Below are positions 34,028-43,300 of a DNA stretch of 64,000 nt, piece after piece; positions within the stretch are counted from its first letter, which is position 1, and every line of letters begins with the position of its first letter. Location: the NCBI RefSeq assembly GCF_001854325.1, contig NZ_CP017755.1, positions 496,001-560,000 on the forward strand. Reading direction: 5' to 3'. The notes beneath the pieces were generated by a model. That model saw nothing but the letters and a program-made list of their open reading frames with translations, did no database searches and was not told the origin of the DNA. Made by a program: the position numbers and the translations under genes. The DNA is from Cupriavidus malaysiensis (lineage in GTDB: Bacteria > Pseudomonadota > Gammaproteobacteria > Burkholderiales > Burkholderiaceae).

Positions 34028-35464
34028 TCACACTTGGCTGATGAATTTGTTCGTGAGATAGAACTCGATACCTTCGGCGCCACCTTCGGAGCCGATTCCA
34101 CTTTCCTTGAGCCCGCCGAACGGAAGCTCGGTGGACACGATGCGGTACTGGTTAATGCCGATCATGCCGGCTTCCAGCCCGTCGCCCACGTCGATGGCGG
34201 TGCGCGCATTGCTCGTGAACGCATAGGCCGAGAGGCCGTACGGCAGGCGGTTCGCTTCGGCGAGACCGTCTTCCAGTTCGTCGAAACGCATCAGCACCGC
34301 AATGGGACCGAACGGCTCCTCGTGCATCACGCGGGCGTCCATCGGCACGTCGGCGAGCACGGTCGGTTCGAAGAAGTAACCATCGCCCGCAATGCGCTTG
34401 CCGCCGGCGAGCACCTTCGCACCGCGCGCAATCGCATCGGCGACGAGTTCTTCCATCTTGGCAATCTGGCGCGCGTTCGCGAGCGGGCCGACCTGCGTGC
34501 CGGGCTGCATCCCGTCGCCCACCTTGAGCGCCTGGGTGGCCGACACGAAGTGGCCGACGAACTCGTCGTAGACCTCGCGCTGAATCAGGAAGCGAGTCGA
34601 CGAGATGCAGACCTGGCCGGTGCCACGGAAGCGGTTCGCAGCGCCTTCGACTGCGGCCCGTTCGACGTCTGCGTCCTTGAACACGAGCACAGGGCCGTGG
34701 CCGCCAAGTTCGAGCGTAATCGGCTTGACGCCTTCGGCGGCACGCGCGGCAAGCAGTCGGCCGATGGGAACGGAGCCGGTGAATGTCACCTTGCGGATAA
34801 CCGGCGACGCAATCAGCGTCTTCGACACCTCATCGGGCACGCCGAAGACCACCTGCAGCACGCCCTTGGGCAAACCTGCATCGTCGAGTGCGCGGGCGAG
34901 CGCGAGCGCAGTCGCGGGGCTTTCCTCGCCCGGCTTGATGATGACGCTACAACCGGCAGCCAGCGCTGCCGAGAGCTTCCGGGCAGGCGTGATAGCCGGG
35001 AAATTCCACGGCGTAAAGGCGGCCACCGGCCCGATGGCCTGCTTCTTCACCAGTTGTTGGACGCCAGGGCGATTCGACGGGACAACGCGACCGTCGATAC
35101 GACGCGCTTCTTCCGCGAACCATTCGAAGTACTCGGCAGCACGCAGCACTTCATCGCGGCTCTCGGCGAGCGGCTTGCCCTCTTCAAGCGTCAGCAGTTC
35201 CGCAATGCGAGCGGCGCGCTCGCGAATCAGGTCCGCGCCGCCTTTAAGAATACGTGCGCGTTCCGCCGGCACCGTATTGCGCCATACGTCGAACGCGCGC
35301 TTTGCCGTCCGCAGCGCATGGTCGAGGTCAGCCGCCGTTGCAAGCGGCACCCGGCCCAGTTCCTGCAGCGTAGCGGGATTGACGACCGGGGCAGTGCTGC
35401 GTTCGCTGGCAGCAATCCATTCTCCGTTGATGAAAAGATAGAGGGAGTCGTAATGAGCGTTCAT
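34028..35464 (-). CDS. gabD: NAD(P)-dependent aldehyde dehydrogenase, succinate-semialdehyde type
   Basis: 478 residues; ATG 35464 preceded by GAGGTTGGGAAA. Catalytic residues are in place: N154 in TPWNFP, general base E252 in LELGGHGP and nucleophile C286 in GQVCIS, plus the cofactor segment VTFTGSVPIG. The GQVCISSTRF and PFGGLKESG context matches the GabD/succinate-semialdehyde group, which oxidises semialdehydes to acids, but other semialdehydes are possible. First gene of a three-gene operon and divergent from a LysR-type regulator, its likely activator. Confidence 0.85.
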   Translation of the reverse strand: MNAHYDSLYLFINGEWIAASERSTAPVVNPATLQELGRVPLATAADLDHALRTAKRAFDVWRNTVPAERARILKGGADLIRERAARIAELLTLEEGKPLAESRDEVLRAAEYFEWFAEEARRIDGRVVPSNRPGVQQLVKKQAIGPVAAFTPWNFPAITPARKLSAALAAGCSVIIKPGEESPATALALARALDDAGLPKGVLQVVFGVPDEVSKTLIASPVIRKVTFTGSVPIGRLLAARAAEGVKPITLELGGHGPVLVFKDADVERAAVEGAANRFRGTGQVCISSTRFLIQREVYDEFVGHFVSATQALKVGDGMQPGTQVGPLANARQIAKMEELVADAIARGAKVLAGGKRIAGDGYFFEPTVLADVPMDARVMHEEPFGPIAVLMRFDELEDGLAEANRLPYGLSAYAFTSNARTAIDVGDGLEAGMIGINQYRIVSTELPFGGLKESGIGSEGGAEGIEFYLTNKFISQV

Positions 35465-35812
35465 TTTCCCAACCTCAATATAGTCAGTAAATCGAAGCAA
35501 TCAGCTTTCATGCCCAGGCCGAGAACTGAGCTGGTCAGGCCCGGCGACACTGGAGGAAGCGGCCTTGGCTTGCGGCTGTCAGTAAATGTCTGTCTGCGGA
35601 ACGCAGTCTAAGCGGGAAGCCCGGCCGGTTTTAGCCTGGGTAGAAGGAATGACTCTTTCCGTGAGAGGGAAAATCCGTGCGCTCCGACCGGTTACGCTTA
35701 CCAACACACAAGGCGGCGATCGCCTATGATGGCCGGACGCCCGCGCACCATGGCGCGTGGACCGCGCGGCGCGGGGCCGAGACGATGAATTCAGACGAGT
35801 GGGACAGGTGGG
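35465..35812. promoter_or_regulatory. Divergent control region of the LysR gene and dehydrogenase operon
   Basis: 348 bp with no gene. Such regions usually carry the LysR operator (T-N11-A type); several candidates exist but none is convincing enough to place. An element ttccgtgagagggaaaatc at 35659-35677 closely resembles one at 29660-29678 upstream of the MFS gene. Confidence 0.4.
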
Positions 35813-36769
35813 ATGGATAAGTTATATACCATGTCGGTATTTGCAAAAGTCGTCGAAATGGGGAGCTTCACTGCGGTTGCGAACCACCTCGATACGACTG
35901 TGGGAAACATCTCTCGCGCCGTTTCGGTGCTTGAGGGGTCACTCGACACCCGGCTCATGCAACGCTCGACCCGCCGCCTCGTCATCACCGACGCAGGACG
36001 GCGGTTCTACGACCGATGCGTGAGCATCCTGGCCGACTTGGAGCATGCTGAGGCCGAGGCGCGCGACGCGCTGCTCGAGCCCCGCGGCACGCTGCGCGTC
36101 CACTCGGTCCCTGGACTAGGACGCAATCTGGTGACTCGCGCCGTCATGGCGTACCGCAAGTCGTATCCTGAGGTCTCGGTCGACCTTCTGCTGTCCCAGC
36201 GCATGCCGAATCTGCTCGAAGAACAACTCGACGTCGGAATCGTGATTACACGGGCGCTACCCGACTCCGGATACATCAGCCAGAACATCGGCGCCAGTCA
36301 TTGCATTCTCGCGGCATCACCGGCCTATCTGTCTGCGCATCCAGCGCCAGAATGTCCAGAGGACCTCATCGACCACCAGTGCGTTCAACTCGGGACCGTC
36401 GACTACGCGCCGGACGAGTGGCATCTCGAGAGTCCTGCCGGTAACGCGGTCTTTCGCGCTACGGGGCCGCACTTCAGCGTCAACGATATGGACTCGATGT
36501 CACAGGCGCTGCGTGACGGTGCGGGCATCGGCTTGCTCGCCGCGTTCTCGGCAATCGACGACCTGCGCAGCGGCGCGCTCGTTCGCGTGCTGCCGGAGTA
36601 CCACACACATGTCCGCAATGTCTACGCCGTCTATCCGTCGCGCCAGTTCGTTGACGCGAAAATCAAGCGATTCGTCGAGACGTTGAAGGCCCATGTAGGA
36701 GAGCATCTAGACGCTTACGCGAGAGAACTCGACCTCGCTCCGGCCACGATTCCGCCCTCGGGTCGCTAG
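35813..36769 (+). CDS. LysR-family transcriptional regulator
   Basis: 318 residues. Winged helix-turn-helix in 1-60 (FAKVVEMGSFTAVANHLDTT and the recognition part NISRAVSVLEGSL), followed by a PBP2-like effector-binding domain from about 90 to 295. It is the CrgA/PbuR-like type. Divergent from the aldehyde dehydrogenase operon, which it probably controls with an aldehyde or acid co-inducer. Confidence 0.88.
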   Translation: MDKLYTMSVFAKVVEMGSFTAVANHLDTTVGNISRAVSVLEGSLDTRLMQRSTRRLVITDAGRRFYDRCVSILADLEHAEAEARDALLEPRGTLRVHSVPGLGRNLVTRAVMAYRKSYPEVSVDLLLSQRMPNLLEEQLDVGIVITRALPDSGYISQNIGASHCILAASPAYLSAHPAPECPEDLIDHQCVQLGTVDYAPDEWHLESPAGNAVFRATGPHFSVNDMDSMSQALRDGAGIGLLAAFSAIDDLRSGALVRVLPEYHTHVRNVYAVYPSRQFVDAKIKRFVETLKAHVGEHLDAYARELDLAPATIPPSGR

Positions 36770-36784
36770 TTTCAGGTATGGCGA

Positions 36785-36997
36785 ATCTGCGCGAAAGCCG
36801 CACATCGATTCGAAGCAGATGTGCAGCCCGATAACCAGGCGCCGATCGCCTTGGTGCGCCGAGTCGGACTCGAGAAGGAAGGACTTTCGTCGCGCTATCT
36901 TTGCATCAACGGTGAATGGCGAGATCACGAGCGACGAGCGTTGCTCCCCGACATGCCCATGCCCGCTGAGACCTTGACTTTGAATACATGCAGGTAG
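36785..36997 (+). pseudogene. C-terminal fragment of a GNAT acetyltransferase
   Basis: About 70 codons in a continuous frame with no start codon: RFEADVQPDN, then ALVRRVGLEKEGLSSRYL and INGEWRDHERRALL. This is the acetyl-CoA-binding C-terminal part of RimJ/RimL-type GNAT proteins. The N-terminal two-thirds are missing; the fragment begins directly after the LysR gene. From 36998 to 37251 I see no gene. Confidence 0.7.
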
Positions 36998-37251
36998 GTT
37001 CCTATACTGTGGCCGCAGTTCGCCAACTGGGGGGCTACTCAATCCAGGCACGCGCGCCGACGTTCTGGAATCGGCGTCGAAATGCCAATGGCGTCGATCC
37101 TACGATTTGCCGAAACCGCTTGGCAAAGCTATTCGGCTCGTCGAATTCCATGCTTTGCCCGATTTTGGCGGCGGAGGAGATACTGAAGTCCTAAGAGGCC
37201 AATTGATAGAGCCTGCTCGCTACGTCTGAACACGTTCCGAGCCACCGAGTT

Positions 37252-39249
37252 TCAAGAATGCCTCGCAATGTCTGTGCGACGATCAGACACTGGCGGACCG
37301 CTGCTATGGTCGACCCGGGACACCGGAAGATGCAGCGTGATGAGCGTCGAGCCCGGCGCAGATTGGATCTCGAACGTGCCGCCCAATCGGCCAACGCGCG
37401 CCCGCATGCTCTGCATGCCGGTTCCCCGGTGTGCCGGATTCGCTTGCGCGGAGAAGCCTGTGCCGTTGTCATGGACTGTCATTCGCAGGCCCTGCTTGTC
37501 ATAGCACACCCCAACGTCGACATGGCTTGCGCGGCTGTGCTTGAACACGTTGGTCAGCGCTTCCTGCAGGATGCGCATGATCTCCAGGCTCTTTGCCGCC
37601 GGCAGCATGCAGGCTTCGATACCGATTGGGTGCCAGCGGCATTCAATGCCCCGTGTCTCGAGCAGGCGCGTGAGGCGGTGGCGTAGCGGTGCGATCTGAT
37701 CTGCCAGCGTGGTTTCGCCGTAGTGCTGGCTGGTGGCCGAATCGATGATGATGCGCAGATCGTCGCGCAACTCCTTCAGGATGGACAGGAATCGCTGGGG
37801 CGGAACCTCCTGCGGCGCGCGTTCCAGCGCCACGATGCTGCTGACCAGCGTGCCGCCCAGGCCGTCATGCAGGTCATGCGCAAGATTGAGCCGCTCGCCG
37901 AGGCGCGCGTTGGCAATCTCCAGCTCGTGCTGGCGGTGCAAGGTGCGTGTGAGTTCGGATCTCGCGTCTTCGATGCCTCGGGTCAGGTCCTTGTTGAACC
38001 CTTCGATGCGGCGCAGGTTTGTGACAAATTGCCGGCCAAGCACGAGCGCCATGCCAATCACCAGCACTTGCGACATCAGCGCCGTGTAGTAGGTGTTGTC
38101 GTGGAGGACCGTGAGAAAGGCGAGCAGGTCATGCACGCCCGCCGCCACGAAGACCAGCACGCAATAGGCGAGGATCCGGTGTTCAGTACGCCCGTATCGG
38201 AATGCAAAGACCACGAAGGCCAGGCTGACCGCAAAGAACTGGCCGGCCTGCGCGATAAACAGCAGCGATCGCACGTCGTCGATCCGCTGGTGTGGTGTGC
38301 AGATCAGTACGACGCTGGACAGGGCGACGAACAGCCACAGCCCACGTTCAGCGCGTGGCCAGCTCCGCTCACAGAAACGCAGGATAAAGAGGGTGTGCGC
38401 GGTGCAGTACACCGAGAACGCGACGGCGTTGGCGATCTCCCAGCCGTCGGTACTGCCAAACGGCCACGTGCTGGCCGCAATCTGGTTGTAGCCGACCGCC
38501 CACCACGCGAGCGTTGAGAAGGCAAACCAGCTATGGACGGTTTCCCGACGCCGCATCATCCACATCGCCAGGAAGAAGCAGCCCAGCGTGGCGTTGACCG
38601 CCAGGCTCACCAACTGAATGTCGAGCCGGAGCCAGCGTGCATCGTCAAAGCGGGCCCGCATCAGCGCGGGCGGCCCGAGTGCCGTGGGGCCAAGACCGGC
38701 CTGGTACATGGCCATGCCCGACACACGCACCAGCAGCGTATTGGTGCCTTGGTGCAGCAGGGCCGCCGGCAGCAGCAGATAGCGCGGAGTATTCCAGGCG
38801 CGCGTCAGCGGCTCGGCGAGATTCGTATCGCGATTGAGCAGCGTACCGTTCAGGTAGATCGCGCCTGCCATATTGAGATAGTCGAGCAGGGCCGCGACGG
38901 GCGTATCAGCGCGCGCTTGCTGCCAGCTCAGGCGATACCACACGACGCCGTCGAAACCAGGCCAGCGTGTCGCCCAGAAATCGGGCAGCTTGACGTCGAC
39001 CCAGCCCGTGGCTGGTGGTTGATCTTGCTCGATGGGGAGGGCGGGTTGCGCGTCCAGTACGTGGGCGCGAACGGCCTGGACGCTGGAAAACGGCAGTTCC
39101 GTGGCGGGCGCAGCCGGTGCGGCAGCCCACGCGGAGGATGCGAGCATCCACGCGCAGACTAGGGCAGCCAACCATTCGAGCGCGCTTCGAAAATCGCTTG
39201 CGTGCGTGAATTGACGGCGAGCTTCTTGTAGATATTTCTGATGTGGCAT
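37252..39249 (-). CDS. 7TM-DISM sensor histidine kinase of the NarL-partner type
   Basis: 665 residues at the longest. A signal peptide (LAALVCAWMLASSAWA) precedes a periplasmic DISM jelly-roll domain, seven membrane helices (about 200-400), a coiled coil and a HisKA_3 domain whose box AHDLHDGLGG holds the phospho-histidine at residue 461; the HATPase domain follows (ILQEALTNVFKHS and DNGTGF). ATG 39249 overlaps the regulator gene by 91 bp; TTG 39171, at the regulator's stop, would give a shorter and equally plausible signal peptide. Cognate to the regulator at 39159-39866. Same periplasmic architecture as the kinase at 1-1561, different phospho-transfer class. Confidence 0.88.
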   Translation of the reverse strand: MPHQKYLQEARRQFTHASDFRSALEWLAALVCAWMLASSAWAAAPAAPATELPFSSVQAVRAHVLDAQPALPIEQDQPPATGWVDVKLPDFWATRWPGFDGVVWYRLSWQQARADTPVAALLDYLNMAGAIYLNGTLLNRDTNLAEPLTRAWNTPRYLLLPAALLHQGTNTLLVRVSGMAMYQAGLGPTALGPPALMRARFDDARWLRLDIQLVSLAVNATLGCFFLAMWMMRRRETVHSWFAFSTLAWWAVGYNQIAASTWPFGSTDGWEIANAVAFSVYCTAHTLFILRFCERSWPRAERGLWLFVALSSVVLICTPHQRIDDVRSLLFIAQAGQFFAVSLAFVVFAFRYGRTEHRILAYCVLVFVAAGVHDLLAFLTVLHDNTYYTALMSQVLVIGMALVLGRQFVTNLRRIEGFNKDLTRGIEDARSELTRTLHRQHELEIANARLGERLNLAHDLHDGLGGTLVSSIVALERAPQEVPPQRFLSILKELRDDLRIIIDSATSQHYGETTLADQIAPLRHRLTRLLETRGIECRWHPIGIEACMLPAAKSLEIMRILQEALTNVFKHSRASHVDVGVCYDKQGLRMTVHDNGTGFSAQANPAHRGTGMQSMRARVGRLGGTFEIQSAPGSTLITLHLPVSRVDHSSGPPVSDRRTDIARHS

Positions 39250-39866
39250 CCGACCGTCAGCTTCGACAATGACAGGACATCGGCGATTTCGCGGTTGGTC
39301 AGCCCCTTGGACACCAGCGAGAGAATCTCGATTTCACGCCCGCTCAACGGTGACGCGCCACCTTCCCGCGATGCCGTGGGCGCTTGATTTGCCAGCAGCG
39401 TCCCCCCGGTACCGATCAGTTCAAGAATGCGCTTGGCGACAAACGGATCGATCGGTGCACCGCCGCGCAATGCGCTGCGGATCGACAGCGAGATCTCGGC
39501 GTCGTCGCGTTCCTTGAGCAGGTAGCCGGTCGCGCCGGCCTGCAGCGCGGTCACGACGACCTGTTCGGTATTCCACGTCGAGATTACCAGAATCGGCAGG
39601 GTTGCATCCCGCTGATGCAGCACGCGGATGAGGTCGACTCCGTTGCCGTCAGGCAGGCCCACGTCGACCAAGGCCATGGCGATCGGCTGGTCGGCAAGAA
39701 GCGCCTTGGCCTGCGCGATGCTGCCCGCAAACAGCAACGCCTCGGGCGTGTATCCGAGCACCATCAGCAGGTCGCGCAGGCGCGCCTGCATCAGCAGATC
39801 GTCTTCCACGATCAGCATTGGGGCGGGCAGCAGCGAGTCGTCGGCGTTCGGGGCGGTGTTGGTCAT
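39159..39866 (-). CDS. NarL/FixJ-type response regulator
   Basis: 235 residues. Receiver with E21-D22-D23, phospho-acceptor D68 in ALVDVGLPDGNG and K in LLKERDD; LuxR-type helix-turn-helix about 170-230 (LSGREIEILSLVSKGLTNRE, LSLSKLTVGCHIRNIYKKL). First gene of the kinase operon and divergent from the second autotransporter across 509 bp, which it is likely to regulate. Confidence 0.9.
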   Translation of the reverse strand: MTNTAPNADDSLLPAPMLIVEDDLLMQARLRDLLMVLGYTPEALLFAGSIAQAKALLADQPIAMALVDVGLPDGNGVDLIRVLHQRDATLPILVISTWNTEQVVVTALQAGATGYLLKERDDAEISLSIRSALRGGAPIDPFVAKRILELIGTGGTLLANQAPTASREGGASPLSGREIEILSLVSKGLTNREIADVLSLSKLTVGCHIRNIYKKLAVNSRTQAIFEARSNGWLP

Positions 39867-40375
39867 GGGCGAGGGTGGCGGTGTCCGCCGGGGCGGTTTC
39901 GTAGTGTTTGCTCACTTGCGCAGCGTGCGCGTGTGCCGGCGGCAGGCAGGCTTTGCCTTGCCCGGTAGCAGCATAGCCACGGGCGCTCGGGGTGCAATAC
40001 CTCGTTTGTGGGATGGGCAGGGCGCCGGCCTGCCCGCCGGCCGAGCGCTGGCAGATTCCTACCGTTTTTTAGGTATTCGCCGCCAGGGTTCCGTGTCCTA
40101 CCATCGGGGCGCGCATCACGTTCGGAGGCTGGCTCGAAAGCAGCGGCGCCATTTCAGCGTGCCCTTCACGAGGTACGGGAATACGCGACCCTGCCAACCG
40201 AGCGCGATGGCCGGGGATTGGGGTCAAGGGTCAGTGTGCTGCAAAAGGCATTGCTTGCTTCGGGAAGCGAGCCAGGCCGTTCTTGAAGAAGGGCGCAGGA
40301 TCGAGGTCTCTGCACGCGCAATGGGGGAGCGGTACGCCGCTGGAATGAAAGCCGGAATACAACGAGCACGAGCCA
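39867..40375. promoter_or_regulatory. Divergent control region upstream of autotransporter 2
   Basis: 509 bp without a gene. TACC-N8-GGTA at 40060-40075 is an inverted repeat of the type bound by NarL-class dimers; additional half-sites TACC lie at 39999-40002 and near 40099. Function is inferred from symmetry, spacing and the adjacent NarL-type regulator. Confidence 0.45.
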
Positions 40376-43300
40376 ATGAACCGCATCTATCGAGTCGTCC
40401 GGAATCCCATCTCGGGGCTTTCTCAAGCCGTTTCGGAAATCACCCGCTTACGCGGTCGAGGTGGACGCCGCCGTGGATGCGTTGACGGCCGGAGGCTTGC
40501 CGGCGCGCTGGCGATGACGCTTGCGTCCGGCGTGGCGCTGGCAGATGGGGCTGGAGGCGCCGGCCTGGCTGCGCTCCCCGGCGCGAGTGGCGGTGCTGGA
40601 ACCGGAGCCGGTACGCTCGGAAACGGTGGCGGTGGCGGCTATATCTCTGTCTATCCGGCTAGCGGCGGCACGGCCGGAACGTTTGGCGGGACGGGGGGCG
40701 CAGGGGGATTCGATGCAGAATCGACTAACGGTACCAGTACGCCAGCACAGGACGGTACAGCAGGTGGCGTTTCAGTCGCGGCTTCTGGCAGCGGCAGCAA
40801 TTCCAGCGCCATCGTCGGCGGCGGTGGTGGTGGCGGGGGAACCAGCGCGGCCTTCAGTGGTGGGACATCTGGGTCTGCAAGCGGCGGCGCCGGTGGCGTG
40901 GGCCTGTCGCTGAGCGGAACGGGCGGCACCTACTCGAACAACGCGGCAGGCTCGATTGTCGGCGGTGGAGGCGGCGGGGGCGGATTCAGTGTGAACAACA
41001 GCACGACGAGCGTGATCGCCAATGGTGGGGCGGGAGGCGCCGGCGTTGCCTGGACAGGCAGCAATCAGACATTCAGCAACGCGGGCTCCATCGTGGGCGG
41101 CAGTGGTGGCGGCGGTGGGCTAGCCGAAAACAGGTCAACCCCGGTGGTCAATGCCAGCAACAACGGCGGGGATGCCGGCGCCGGCGTCATGGTTTCCGGT
41201 AGCAGCAATGCCCTGACGAATATAGGCGTGATCGCAGGGGGAAACGGCGGGGCTAGAGGGTCCGCATATTCTTCGGGGGGAGACGGCGCAGGAGGCGCCG
41301 GCGTCATCGGTGCGGGGCTCACGATCACCAACGGCGGCACGATCTCCGGCGGCATGTCGGGCGACGGTCAAACGCGGGCGGATGCCGTTACCTTCACCGG
41401 CGGCGCCAATTTCCTCACGCTGAACAGCGGTTCGGTGCTCAACGGCGTCGTGGATGTGACAAGCGGTGCTACCGCGACGATCACGGCAGGTGCCAGCGGT
41501 CTGAATATCACGGGCGGTGCGTCCGGCGGTCTTGCGCTGATCGTGAACGGTGCGACCACGATCGATACCGGCACCAACGGACTCACCGTTTCTGGCGCCA
41601 TCACCGGCAGCGCGGCGCTGACAACGACGGGGGGCAACCCGTTGACGCTTGGCACGGTCAATGTGGGTTCGCTGACCAGCAACGCACCGACCACGCTGAC
41701 CGGCAATGTCACAACCGCCGGTGCGCAGACCTTCAACGAAAGCGTCATGCTGGGCCCGGCGTCGAGCATCACCTTGCAAAGCACTGGCGGCGGCGCGATT
41801 ACCGCTGCCAATCTGGGGAACAGTCTTGCTGGCACGGTGAGCTTGATTGGCGGCGACACACAGTTGACCAACCACGGTGACACGACGCTGGGCACCCTGA
41901 GCACTGGCGCACTGACGGTCAACAGCAGCGGTGCGCTCAACCTGGGCACCGGTACCATTGCCGGCAATCTCATGGCGACCAGCAGCGGTGCCATGATCCA
42001 AACGGGTGCCCTGTCGGTCAGTGGCACCAGCGCGTTCAATGCGGGCAGCGGTGCGATCACCCTGAGCAATGCAGGTAATGCGTTCAATAGTCCGGTCAGT
42101 CTGACCGGCGGCGACACGCAACTGACCAACAACGTCGACACAACGCTGGGCACCGTGAACACCGGTGCGCTGACGGTCAACAGCAGCGGCGCGCTCAACC
42201 TGGGCACCGGTACCGTTGCCGGCAATCTCAATGCGCTCAGCAGCGGCGCCATGACCCAAACGGGCGCCTTGTCGGTCACTGGCACCAGCACGCTCAATGC
42301 GGGTAGCGGCACGATCACGCTGATCAATGCAGCGAACAGTCTTGCCGGCGCCGTGAGTCTGACAGGCGGCAACACGCAACTGACCAACCACGGTGACACG
42401 ACGCTGGGCACCGTGAACACTGGCGCGCTGACGGTCAACAGCAGCGGCGCGCTCAACCTGGGTACTGGCACCGTTGCCGGCAATCTCAATGCGTTCAGCA
42501 GCGGTGCCATGACCCAAACGGGCGCCGTGTCGGTCAGTGGTATCAGCACGCTCAATGCGGGAAGCAACGCCATCACGCTGACCAATGCCAACAACGTCTT
42601 CACCGGCACGGTATCTGCGACAGGACAGGGCATAGCGCTGACTGCCTCCGGAAATCTCAGCATCGCCACGCTGACCGACGTCAACAACGGCAACGTCAAC
42701 CTGAGTGCAACCGGTGCATTGACACTACCCACAAGCGGTGTCAACACGGGCACCGGCGATCTGACGCTGCATTCCGGCAGCACGTTGACGGCAAGCGGCA
42801 ACCTGAGCGGCGATGCGGTGGTGTTGTCCGCGGCGAATGGGATGACGCTGACCGGCACGGTTTCCGGCACCAGCGTGAATCTGTCTTCGTCGTCGGGTGC
42901 GGCGGTGCTGACGGGGACGCTGTCGGCCGGGAGTGGCGTCACGATCGGCGCAGGGACATTGCAGGTCGGCAATGGCAGTACGTCGGGCTCGATCACCGGC
43001 AACGTTGCAAACAGGGGCGCACTGGTGTTTGACCGCAGCGATGCCGTCGGATTCTCGGGCGTCGTCTCCGGGACGGGGTCGTTGACCCAACAGGGGGCGG
43101 GTACGTTGACGCTCAACAGCCTCAATACGTACTCCGGCACCACCACCATCAATGGCGGTACGCTGGCATTGGGCGCTGCGGGCAGCATTGCGGGCTCGAG
43201 CGGAGTTGTGAACAACGGCACGCTGGACATTTCCGCCGTGAGCGGCGGTGCGACGATCACCGCGCTTTCCGGCACCGGCGTGGTCAATCTCGGCAATCAG

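Noticed and set aside
33773..35611. Plus-strand open frame of 612 codons
   Set aside because: Antisense to the aldehyde dehydrogenase and CMD-like genes, whose catalytic residues are intact.
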